The notes under the pieces: model-generated
Databases searched by the model: none
Told to the model about the DNA's origin: nothing
The model's input: the letters and a program-made list of their open reading frames with translations, nothing else
NCBI GenBank assembly: GCA_964036045.1
Contig: OZ038379.1
Span: 76,775,992 to 76,839,991 of the forward strand
Length of the DNA stretch: 64,000 nucleotides
Direction: 5' to 3'
Origin: Eutreptiella sp. 'Long Island Sound 2002'
Lineage: Eukaryota; Euglenozoa; Euglenophyceae; Eutreptiales; Eutreptiaceae
Position numbers and translations under genes: made by a program
Shown here: positions 22,868 to 31,989 of the stretch, one piece after another
Layout: every line of letters begins with the position of its first letter
Position numbering within the stretch: the first letter of the stretch is position 1

Positions 22868-23961
22868 CTACCCCTGAGCCCCTAGCACAGGCCACGATGC
22901 ACGATGCAGGATGCACAAATTCACACGCATGCATGCATGCACAATCAACTGCATGTTTTGTGCAGCCCTCAACAGTGCGGTCAACATGCCCAGCATATCA
23001 CCGTTGACGCGCGTCCATGTTGAAGAGCAGGAGGACAAAAGTGAGGTAAGGAAGGGGGGTGGAGAATGGGGTACGGACTCTAGGGAAGCCATGCGAACAC
23101 AAGGAATATGGCGAACAGCGTCGTGTTGGTGCAGGTGGATGTGAAAATCCAGAAAAACCCATTGCGGCATTTGCCCCAGGACATTGGCGTCTATGTGGAC
23201 AGAGGCCTCCGGGCGTCCACAGGCACGTTGCCCGTTTGCCTGTTGCTTGCCACCGCCCCGGGCACTATGTTCGTTAACAGCCTGCTTTAGGGACCTGTTC
23301 ATGCAGTCAACCGAAAGGCCATATGTCGTCAAACAGGCGGTCTGCATCTCCCTCCAAAAAAAGGAGGTACTGGCACGCAGACCTGGGTGCACAATGCTCG
23401 CGGAAGGCAACTGCTATAGCCGGCACCGGGAATGCACACACTTGATAAGTGTGGTACAAGTCCCGTAGCAGCTGTGGCATATCAACAACCGCCTTTTAGA
23501 GCAACTCATCCGTCGCCATAGCCAACAACAAGGCTAGGTCTGGCCATGCAGCAAAAAGACGGGAGGTCTCCTCACCGTTCAGAGAGGCATCCTTCGCCAG
23601 ACGGCAGCTGGTGCGATGTTCATGCAACGTGGCTTGGATGGCCGCAGAAGTTACATGATCACCAGGGGCGAGCCGGTCATTGGCCAACCGTCCAATGTTG
23701 GCCATTTGCGGACGCCCTAGTGCCATGCAATAGTGCAAAATGCACATGGCCACCCGGCAGCGCGCAATGACCACCACCGCGTCCACAGAGCAGCCAGCCG
23801 CTTTAAGGGACGGTGTCACTAACAAGAAAGATGTCCGCTGCTCATGATCTGCCTTGGTCGTCCGGACCACATCTTTGCCCATCCAAACGCGGGCATTAGA
23901 ATCCCACATGGCCTCATTGTGTCGGGACCCAAATTGTGGGGCCGGTGAAATCCCCATGATG
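22868..23961 (-). pseudogene. Gene H, 3' part (downstream of the transposon insertion)
   Basis: A minus-strand frame (WDSNARVWMGKDVV, RVAMCILHYCMALGRPQM, SRLFAAWPDLALLLAMATDE) starts inside the TGATG target duplication at 23957-23961. Across the insertion it is continuous with the frame at 30514-30617. There is an in-frame TAA at 23496-23498, after which the same frame continues (VDMPQLLRDLYHTYQVCAFP). A plus-strand A7 run at 23356-23362 separates it from a second protein-like frame (LTTYGLSVDCMNRSLKQAVN); removing one base would join them. The product is unknown. It could itself belong to another mobile element. Certainly disrupted by the insertion, whatever the status of the other defects. 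Confidence 0.6.
23957..23961. other. Target-site duplication TGATG, left
   Basis: TGATG immediately precedes the left transposon end CTTAGGC and is repeated immediately after the right end at 30514-30518. Keeping one copy and dropping the element keeps the gene H frame open, which supports this as the true duplication. Confidence 0.9.
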
Positions 23962-23986
23962 CTTAGGCGTCACAAGTTGCCCACCC
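23962..23986 (+). repeat. Terminal inverted repeat, left (large copy)
   Basis: The first 25 bases, CTTAGGCGTCACAAGTTGCC then CACCC, equal the reverse complement of 30489-30513. The match then stops (CCC versus TCT). Confidence 0.95.
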
Positions 23987-24384
23987 CCCACCTGGCGCTA
24001 TGGCCCACGGAAGTCCATGTTGTAGTGAGGGGAAAAGTATGTGAAAAGGGGTGTTATTTTTTGGGTATCCAAACCCCCCTGGTGGCAACATGCAAAAACA
24101 AGGTGTGTATTTCAAATATATGCCATTATTTGCATTTCTGGAAACAGACACATTTTCAAAATAAAGACATTCAATCACCAAAAGATAGTGTTGTTTTACA
24201 TTTAGACCACTGCATTCCAGTGCGGGGGGGGGGGGGCTGCCTATTTTTTCTCTCCCCTCTGTTCCAGGGTGATCACAGAACCCCCCTATACATCACAGAT
24301 AAGGGAACCCCAAACATACCTTTCATCGAAGGACACAGAAAACTATCCCCAAAGCATGTACTTCTATTTCCTATTTTAACCAAC

Positions 24385-24712
24385 CTGGCCGAAATTTCGG
24401 CCACCTCTTCGAAAAATGTCCAAACACATGGTCCTATTTGGCAGACAGGCCTAAGCTGGACGAAATTTCGGCCACGTCCATCGAAACTCCGAATATGATC
24501 ACCGAAATGGGTACCTATGACAGTAGACATGAGCAAGGAACACAGGAGCAGTGACATTTGAACAGGGTGTGCAACATAATATACTCAATTACAAGCAAAT
24601 ACTTGCCACCTGACGAATCAAATCACACTTTTGGGTACAGTGCCTATGGGGAAACACAATAATAAGAGGCTGAAGAGGCTGAGGGCTGCATGCTGGCCGA
24701 AATTTCGGCCAG
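24385..24712. repeat. Palindromes near the 3' end of gene B
   Basis: Copies of CTGGCCGAAATTTCGGCCAG at 24385-24404 (last base C), 24456-24475 (one internal A, last base C) and 24693-24712 (perfect). The first two are 71 bp apart. Flanks share a TCGA / CCGAAT pattern with the intron copies of gene B. Confidence 0.9.
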
Positions 24713-25076
24713 ACTTCATATTGACACGCAATATAAGGAGTAGGACTGGCAATAGCGCTTGCGCAGACCAGATGCAGAGGGGCTTCTTAGCACCTGTGTT
24801 AGCAGGAGGCTTGGCAGGGGCTGCAGCACCAGGCTTGGCAGTGGCAGAAGTCTGTGACTGTGTGTTTCCACCCCGGGTTGGTGAAAAATGATTCACAACA
24901 GCATTCATACCTCTGCCAGTAGGGGCCACAGTGCCTGAGGAGGAAGCTGGGGTGGCCTGAGAGCAATGCGTGCCACTAGGTGAGGGAGCAGGGGCAGTTT
25001 TGGGTTTCTTCTTTGGAGTGTGTGTCTCTGGTTGCGACTCTGCTTCCCCATCTTGCTCCTCAGGATCCTCATCTAC
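24618..25076 (-). other. Open extension of gene B beyond the TAG
   Basis: In the same frame as the last exon of B, directly after the TAG. It reads as an acidic block, a nuclear-localisation-like PKKKPK, a Ser/Thr/Pro-rich segment and an Ala/Pro/Lys-rich segment (KPGAAAPAKPPANTGAKK). The final part, from about 24740, overlaps a palindrome (24693-24712) and is probably intron or 3' flank. Either the TAG is a nonsense change that truncates the protein, it is read through, or it codes an amino acid. Confidence 0.5.
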
Positions 25077-27341
25077 CTACCTAACCCCAGAACAATCCAC
25101 AGGAAAACCTGCCCCCAAGTCATGGGACACATCCTCCCATGACTTCGGGGGGCACGTGTCGGCGTTGGTGATAGCCGCTCTAATGGACTGAACAAACTCA
25201 TCAGGCACAACAGTCTCCTCACCCAAAAGGGCAAAGACAACATTACGGTCCTTGGAAAACCTGATAGACATCATGCTTGCAAAATACACAGACAGAGTCC
25301 CCAGCAGAAACCAATTGCCTGCCCGTTGTGGGACCGGAACCAGGCTCAAAAGAAACGAGAATATCTCAACAGGCATCACAGACGACATGGGTCCTTCAGT
25401 AAAAGCCACGTAACGGGGCATCCTGTTATCAAAGGCGGTGGCAGAACAAACGGAAACCAGATGGGAAGTGGAAGTATACAAAGGGGTCTTGGTTAACAAA
25501 TTGTAAATTGCAACATCACACTGATACATATCGTCAGCCACAGTGCCCTTCAAAACAGCAACAGTGGCTTTCACATCAGCAGACTCACCCGCAATGAACA
25601 CAGGCACAGCGGACAGAAGCAGTTGCGCAACGAGGTTATGCAAACCAGCTGTATAGAGGCGGGGCACCTCAATGACACAAGCAGCAAAGGGCAGTGAACT
25701 AATGATACTGGGAACAGGGACTCCACAACGCATTGCCATCAGTTCCACACGGCCTGACTCTGCAGGGAGTTTGCCTGTGCTTGTCTCAACGAGGGACTCC
25801 CTAGCACACTGGATACTAACCAGATCAGTATCAGATTTTTCACAAACAGGCTTAGCAACAGGCTTCTGCAACAATCCCCGCAAACCCTCATATTTGGGTT
25901 CCTTCCAAAGAGGGGCCTTAATTACTGCTGACCACGGTGGCCACGGGTTTTCTTCAGTCCAGGTCCAGCTGCCATAGGCTACCTTCAGGTGTGATGCGAT
26001 AGCGCACTGCCTTTTGGCCATCTCGATAGTACGAAGTGTAGCTGCAGACAGGTGGTATCACAGGGTGGGCTCCTATTGTGCATTAATTGAACGACACACA
26101 AGCTGGCCGAAATTTCGGCCAGGTCGGTCGATTTATTCGAATACAAACCCCTGTTTGACCAAAACATACCTCTGGTGTTGTTCACAAGCCCATTGGCAAC
26201 CGCCTCGGGATGAAGAATGTGCCAGGACCACATCTGGGCCTTTTTAACATCTTTTATAATTTTTTTGAGACCAAGTAGGGTACTTTTTGTCCCATCCATG
26301 TAACCTACGATGTCGCGAAATCGGTCAGGCGTGATGCCTTCCACTTCCTTGAACGTACCCGGTGCGGGATGTAATCCACGCTTCTCCATGGCTGCCATGG
26401 CGTCTACTGCAGCAAGACCCACAAATTTCAGCAAACGCCCAACGCCACCACACCGTTTGGCGACAGCAGTCTGCACAGGAGAACATGTGGAACACAGAAG
26501 CTGGCCGAAATTTCGGCCAGGTCGATCGACGGAACCGAATTAATAAACGAAACACACCACAGTGCCTTCCCTCGGCAGTAACACCACACTCCTCAAGCAT
26601 AACAGAAATGTGATGGTAAAGGGTATACTCATTGGCATCCTCATCCTCAAGCCTATCCGGGAGTAGGGACATTCGCTCCGATGTGGTGGATGTTGAGCCA
26701 GCAGTGGTCTGGATTTGATGTAAGCCTGCAAGCCAGCGCCTAGTCCGCGGGGGGCAGTCCTGTTTGACTTCATAACCACCAAATACCAGGGTCCAATCCG
26801 GAGTCTCCATATTTTTCATCTCCAATTCCGTCTTGTGTTTTTGGGCAGCAGTGTAAACATGCTGACCCCCCAACAGAACCCAGCGAGTGGCTGCGCAACA
26901 GGAATATTCGAAACAGCAGGGTGGAAAATTCAGGCACAAAAACGGTACTACCGAGAAGAATACCACAACACACATACGAGTGACTTTATAAAAAAGGAGA
27001 TCCTGGATGTAATCCACATGCGGGGCTGCCTTCAGATCGTCGTAGCGGCGTTGCAGGCGATCATCCGATATCCTACGGACCTGCCCAAATATTCGTTCGT
27101 GGTCAATAATAATCTGGTCCCAGCGAACCTTTATTTTCGTCGTTGACGTAACCCAGTCGGATAACTTGATGGAGGATGTTGAATTTTTCTTTGGTGCGGC
27201 CTTAGGCTTCTTTTGAAGTCCCTCTGTGCTCGCCTGGTCCTCTTGAGGCTGGGATTGCACTTGAGATTGCCCATTGTCTGCTGCAGGCTCACCATCTGGC
27301 GAAACAGCCACGTCCTGTGATTCCTCTCCAGGCTCAGTCAT
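25077..27341 (-). CDS. Gene B: four-exon transposon gene, function unknown
   Basis: Start ATG at 27341-27339. Proposed exons: 27341-26985, 26861-26556, 26470-26170 and 26041-25077, about 642 codons. Introns 2 and 3 end in GTGCAG and CTGCAG; intron 3 has a strong GTATGT donor and the phases agree (0, 0, 1). Intron 1 (123 bp, a multiple of 3) is optional. The N-terminus is Gln/Pro-rich with basic KKPKAAPKK, the centre has VFGGYEVKQD and LHPAPGTFKEVEGITPDRFR, and the last exon has PVEIFSFLLSLVPVP and AGFPVDCSG. The frame stops at TAG 25077-25079 but continues open for about 150 codons: acidic (VDEDPEEQDGEAE), then basic (TPKKKPKTAP). A paralogous fragment in the 2471-bp copy has Tyr at the TAG position. 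No family recognised. Confidence 0.65.
26103..26122. repeat. 20-bp palindrome in intron 3 of gene B
   Basis: Perfect CTGGCCGAAATTTCGGCCAG inside the intron 26042-26169. The following bases (GGTCGGTCGA, then ATTCGAAT) resemble those after the intron 2 copy. Confidence 0.95.
26501..26520. repeat. 20-bp palindrome in intron 2 of gene B
   Basis: Perfect CTGGCCGAAATTTCGGCCAG inside the intron 26471-26555, preceded by ACACAGAAG and followed by GTCGATCGA. The whole short intron is largely this repeat plus splice sites. Confidence 0.95.
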
Positions 27342-27460
27342 AAAATAAGATGCTACACGGCAACATTTCATGAAGGGGAGAGTTCCCGAATAGCAAATAA
27401 CAAGCACAGATCAACCAAAAAAGGACCAAAACGAACTGCGTGACAGGAAAATCGCATAAC

Positions 27461-27619
27461 CTGGCCGAACTTTCGGCCAGCACTGCTCTGCATGTTAAAC
27501 CACTTTGCAGAAATACCATTTTGAGGGGCTGTCCGAAATTTTGGCCAGAACCGTATGTCATTTGTGATCCGGGGGTAGCCATATGACCAAACAACAAGTC
27601 TGGCTGAAATTTCGGCCAG
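27461..27619. repeat. Three palindromes between genes A and B
   Basis: Copies at 27461-27480, 27529-27548 and 27600-27619, spaced 68 and 71 bp, each with one or two substitutions from CTGGCCGAAATTTCGGCCAG. They lie in the 370-bp gap between the stop of A and the start of B, so a role in expression of B is possible. Confidence 0.9.
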
Positions 27620-27711
27620 AAAGACATGAAACAGCCATTAGACACACCAAAATCACTGGCAATGCATGGCAGAACCCATACAACAGTGACAAACACAGCT
27701 GCAAACAGAAA

Positions 27712-29927
27712 TCAGTCCCAGTCCTGGGTATCCACACGGATGTGTTCTGCCTCATCTAGGGCTTCAAAGGAGGCAACGCTGTCTGCATCACAATCAATAT
27801 CCCGGTCACTATCACAACAGTCGATGGCGATGGAATCATCACGGGCGCGGGGGGGTACTGGGCGGGGGGGGGGGGGCTGGGGGGGGTACTGGGGGGGCTC
27901 TGGCTCGGGGCTTCGGGGGTGGCTTTGGGGGCAAGGCAATCCCACCAGGAGCAGCAGCAGGAGCAGCAGGCGGTGCACGGTTGGCAGCGCGGATAGAAGC
28001 ATGTGCATTACGCAATACCCCTTGCTGGGCAGCAGTGCGAGCAGGTGCATTTGTCTGTAAAAAAAACCCTCAACACCCTCAGGAACCCTGGTACTCGCAA
28101 CCAGATTTTGCATTGCATGCAACAGAACCACTTTTAACCGGTCTGTGGTGATTCGTGTCCAAGACATTGTAGCGGGGAAGATCACATCCTCAATTGCATC
28201 CAGTCTTCTCACCTCAACTTTATAGTCCGGAACAGGAACACATATGGGCAGGCTCTGTGTATGGGCTGTCAAGATGAACTGTTTAAGATTGGCAGAGAAC
28301 ATTGCCACGCATCTCTCAGTCAGCACACCACGCAAAACTTTCTCTCCCGGTTGGACAGGGGGAAGTGTCGGAAACAAATCAGACGACTGTTGGACACTCG
28401 TACAGGCAGTGTTGCGGCGACAGTGGGCTGGGAACCAACTCAGAAGTGCCTCACCCAGTTCCTCAGAGTGGATACACCCTAGAGAGGCCAAATGCCACTG
28501 ACTCCAAAACAAAAGAGCAACAGCAGTCGCTTTCACATACTCCGTGGCTAACTGCTCCTGTGCTTTAGGATGTTCAGCATGAGCAGTAGGGACATCTCAA
28601 GTGCCTGCTTAGCAACAATCCCGGAACCTGCCCACCGGCCCTCCCAGTTGCACTCACGAACCAAAGTCCCAATGCTGAAAGCAGCTGGACAGTATGTGTA
28701 CAGCAAAGCCTTAAGGGCTAATAACATACGCAAACCCTTGCGCTGAATGGGTGGCAAGTCCCGCTGGCTACTGAGCAGGGCAGTTACGCGCTCATCTAGT
28801 CTGCCTCTATTGGACGATGTGGCTAGCATGAGTCCAAGCAACGTCGTCTCCATATGGATGACCTTGACCTTGCGAGGGAGGATAGACGCAACCCGAAGGC
28901 TATTCCCCTGCTCCAAAAACTTAATGAACGGCAGAAACGCCCTGTAGATCAATTCAACGCAGTACTTATAGCTATGCCATACTCCATACACCAAAGGAAA
29001 ACCCAACAGTAGTTGTGGTACATTCCACGGGACATAAGCGGCACCATAACACAACTTAAGTAGGGCAAAGTGTATTTTCGTGTCCACAAGCAGCGGAACA
29101 CAGTGTCTGGTGCGGTGTTCCACACATGACAAATCAACCACGAGTTGCAAAAGCTGTTTCTGTGTGCCGGAGCGGACGTCAGACAGGAAAAAGGGTCTCC
29201 AGTTGAGGGAACGAACATTTTTTCTGGCAATATCTAAAGGAGCACGAACCCAAACTCTCTGAATACCTTGGTTGGCAACATCAATACGATCAAACAATGC
29301 TCTATGTGAGCGATAGATGTCATCTGCAACCTTTGGTACCCTGGCCTCAATTTCGGCCAGCTCCGGCGGACCCCGGTATGCAGGTAGGGCAGTAGTGTGC
29401 AAAACAGCAACAGCTGTACAGTTTAGGGTTAAGTCGGGTGAATGGGGATCAGCTCCCGACCTGTAACGCCTCACGTTATCAAACCATATACAAACTTGCC
29501 TACGGTGCCTGGTGTTCCACAAGTTGTGTGCTGCTAGTCCAGCACGATGGTGAATGGACTCCTGTTTGGTGATACACTGACAAGAGACTCCTATCTTACG
29601 GCGTTGGCGGCAGGACATAATACTCCAGTTGTAACCAGACCCTCAGTTAGAGTATGGGAGGGCCATACGACGCAACAGGCAGTATAGGGCATGGAACGGT
29701 GACAAAAATGTCATGTACCATCGTGGGGGCTGCTTCTCAGTGGCGGTAGCCTTCAACTGTGTCATGGAGTGCCGGCTCCTGCGATTCTTCCGCAACATGA
29801 GGGAGAATTGCAAAAGCTTTTGCATAGTCCCACCACGTAATGCATTTCGCCACAGCCCTTTGGCTGTAGTAGCACAAGCACCAGCAACTGCAGCATGTAC
29901 AACATTGACAGAAATACCAGAAGACAT
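27712..29927 (-). CDS. Gene A: possible transposase, disrupted frame
   Basis: Candidate start at 29927 (MSSGISVNVVHAAVAGACAT). An in-frame TGA at 29643-29645 is followed by the main open frame from 29618. That contains VCIWFDNVRRYRSGADPHSP and LTLNCTAVAVLHTT near its start, then GVWHSYKYCVELIYRAFLPF. An early W-F-D-N and a later W-H-x-Y-K-Y-C resemble the layout of RNase H-like transposase domains in large eukaryotic elements, but this is a weak match from memory. Continuation needs one extra C at 28589-28591 to reach PTAHAEHPKAQEQLATEYVK. An intron or indel at the A8 run 28059-28066 and a G13 run at 27864-27876 affect an Ala/Pro-rich linker. The end is acidic (EALDEAEHIRVDTQDWD), then TGA. 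Confidence 0.55.
29341..29360. repeat. Palindrome copy inside the gene A coding frame
   Basis: CTGGCCTCAATTTCGGCCAG differs from the element palindrome at two positions and lies in the open frame of gene A, where it encodes part of ELAEIEARVP. The only copy that appears to be translated. Confidence 0.75.
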
Positions 29928-29998
29928 TAATGCTGAGACAAGAAAACAGTTATGTAGGAGTGTAAGGTGTAATACTCATGAACAATGAAAATTGCAAG

Positions 29999-30308
29999 CT
30001 GGCCGAAATTTCGGAATTTCGGCCAGGTGTGTTCAAAGGGGGAATAATTGCTTAAATGTTCCAAAATAGGGAAAGCTGGCCCAAAATTTCGGCCAGACCG
30101 ACCAAAAACAAGAATAGAAGTGCTTGAATAGTAAACAGACCAAAAAGCTGGCCGAAAGTTCGGCCAGCCCTAAGAAAAATGAAAATAACTATGCCTATTC
30201 ACTAGGAAGCCAAAAAGCTGGCCGAAATTTCGGCCAGAAGGGTCAAAAGCTGCATATACACATAGTTGTTTGCAATGTTACCCAAAAGCTGGCCTCATTT
30301 TCGGCCAG
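29999..30308. repeat. Regularly spaced palindrome array, large copy
   Basis: Five palindromes start at 29999, 30076, 30148, 30218 and 30289 (steps 77, 72, 70 and 71). The first is an extended 28-bp version with the GAAATTTCGG core partly doubled. Between them lie about 50-bp segments that are not alike, except for a short CCAAAAAG lead-in. The array is upstream of gene A, so it could be a promoter or a transposase-binding region. Confidence 0.9.
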
Positions 30309-30488
30309 CTTCAGAAAAACGTCAAATACAACACAGTACAAGAAGTGGATACACAAGGCTAACACATCAACACGTATTTCAACGGGTGTCACACAGCTCT
30401 GCCAACAACTTTGGTCACATATGTCAAATAGCATACTCAAAGTAGAAATGTAGAATATTGTCACATCGCGCGTATACGGGGTCCTAGA

Positions 30489-30513
30489 GGGTGGGCAACT
30501 TGTGACGCCTAAG
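30489..30513 (-). repeat. Terminal inverted repeat, right (large copy)
   Basis: Reverse complement of 23962-23986 with no mismatch in 25 bases, ending GACGCCTAAG at 30513. Confidence 0.95.
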
Positions 30514-30518
30514 TGATG
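30514..30518. other. Target-site duplication TGATG, right
   Basis: Second copy of TGATG immediately outside the right end of the 6552-bp element. Confidence 0.9.
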
Positions 30519-30649
30519 CGACGCACCCAAGGGGAGTCTCCACCGAACGAAACATCGGCCGGGTGATCACAGGCGTCGTAGACAACCTGTTTGGTGTCCA
30601 CAACGAGGTTTGTTGGCTCAAAGAAGACAAATTGTCAGAACCAAATCGT

Positions 30650-30735
30650 TCCAATCAGTGTTTAAACAAATGGCCAGAACACAACGGGAACGGCGCTGAG
30701 ACAAGTTACCGGAACGCTGCTGGAACCATCGTTGG
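30650..30735. repeat. GGAAC cluster in a probable gene H intron
   Basis: CCAGAACACAACGGGAACGG, GTTACCGGAACGCTGCTGG and neighbours: the same motif class as the clusters at 16250-16390 and 17180-17280, again between two minus-strand coding stretches. Confidence 0.65.
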
Positions 30736-31479
30736 TGCACATAACACATCTTGATGTTGGCTTTCCACAAGGTTGCCAAGGTGGCCATTTGATTGTCCCC
30801 ACATATGGCGAGTCCCATGACCAGTACGCATGCTGGGATGCGTCCCCAGAGGCCCATGTTGACGATGGAGACCCTCAACTGGGACCGCTCCCCACTAACA
30901 CATGGATAGCCATCTTCCCTGACAATAAATGTAAAGGGGAAAGACCAATCAAACATGAGGCACAATGGGGGCAGGCTCGCAATGTAGCGAAGCCATGATG
31001 CTCATGGCCAGCTGACATTTGTGGCCTTTGGGTCGGATGTGCTCACTGTGGGGTTCCAACTCAAGCGGGGCCAACAGCTCCCGCTAGCACCGCTCGAAGG
31101 CCCTCTCGGGATAGCTAGGGCAAGCAAACGGCAACCTGGTAGCCGCCGTGTACTTCAACCCCCGGGGGATATACACCTCGAAAAGGGTGCGCCATGCTGC
31201 TTTGGGCGCACGTAGGTTTAAGATGAGTTCGCAACACTCATCGGGGGGGGGGGGGACCTCGGAGGCGTAATTGTTGATTGCCTCCTGCCACACATCCCGA
31301 ACAAAACTAGGTCCGGCCAAGCGCACATCCACAGTAAATTGGCGCCGAGTGTGTGGGGAGGAGACGGCCCACTCCGCCAAAAGCTCCTCTACAAGATCCC
31401 CGTCTTGAAGGATCACCGCACCCGCCAAATGGACAAGGGGGGTGGTTACTTTTAAAACCTGGGTCTTTTTCGCAGGCAT

Positions 31480-31989
31480 AGCAATCCAAAAAAAAAATTA
31501 GCAAGGATGACCAAAATTCAAAATGCATAACTCTAGTGAAAGGCATCTATGGACGTCTGTAGCATTTGGACCACGGAACAACGCTGGCGGTCAGCAGTAG
31601 ACACGGCAACAAGGCACAAACATAACGGGGAGGACCATGCCGCACCGTTGTAACAGCATAAAATCATTGCGCTGAACACGAAATAACAGTTCTGTTGAAA
31701 ACGGACAACAAAATTTTGAATTGTGTACGACTAGGGGAGAGTGGAAACAATGCCATGAAACGTAGTAGCAGGCCCCTATTGACAAAGGTAGGCCCTAGAC
31801 ACACTCAACAAGAAGGAAAAAGACCAATACCATCATTTCCAGACTTCCCAGCTCATGGCAATGGACCTAGTTGTCTAGTCCATGGAAGGTGTTTGGGCGG
31901 TGCTCCTGTAGAAAATTTTCCGGACCAAAACTGTTCCCATTTGAAATATTCTCGCCGGAAAAACCTTTATTTTCAAACGTGTACAAAGG
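31480..31989. other. Spacer, nothing recognised
   Basis: Upstream flank of gene H, with an A9-type run near 31489-31497 and CACGGAACAACGCTGGCGG at 31574. No gene was recognised before the hairpin satellite begins. Confidence 0.5.

Larger units (their letters stand above)
23962..30513 (-). mobile_element. DNA transposon, large copy (6552 bp)
   Basis: Ends are perfect 25-bp inverted repeats (23962-23986 and 30489-30513), starting CTTAGGCGTCACAAGTTGCC. They are flanked by the 5-bp duplication TGATG. The element contains two minus-strand genes (A at 27712-29927, B from 27341 to at least 25077) and about fifteen copies of the 20-bp palindrome CTGGCCGAAATTTCGGCCAG. A shorter relative with the same end pattern sits at 44672-47142. 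The combination of 5-bp duplication and CTTAGGC end does not match a superfamily I can name: Transib also duplicates 5 bp, but its ends differ. That it moves by a cut-and-paste transposase encoded by A or B is inference. Confidence 0.9.
30514..31479 (-). pseudogene. Gene H, 5' part (upstream of the transposon insertion)
   Basis: Likely start at 31479 (MPAKKTQVLKVTTPLVHLAG), followed by VDVRLAGPSFVRDVWQEAIN and RTLFEVYIPRGLKY. There is an in-frame TAG at 31084-31086, after which the frame stays open and protein-like (RELLAPLELEPHSEHIRPKG). A G5 run at 30967-30971 needs one base fewer to join FDWSFPFTFIVREDGYP and LWGRIPACVLVMGLAICGDN. An intron of about 120 bp (30620-30740) contains a GGAAC cluster. 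The last exon (30617-30514) reads LVVDTKQVVYDACDHPADVS, then DSPWVRRIM across the insertion point. Product unknown. Confidence 0.55.

Noticed and set aside
29600-29672. A 27-bp intron (GTATGG to CTGAG) removing the TGA in gene A
   Set aside because: It would keep frame, but 27 bp is too short for an ordinary spliceosomal intron and the acceptor is weak.
29999-30308. CRISPR-like look: 20-bp palindromic repeats with unlike spacers of about 50 bp
   Set aside because: The host is eukaryotic, repeats vary between copies, spacers are too long and not of one length, no cas-like gene is present, and single copies sit in introns.
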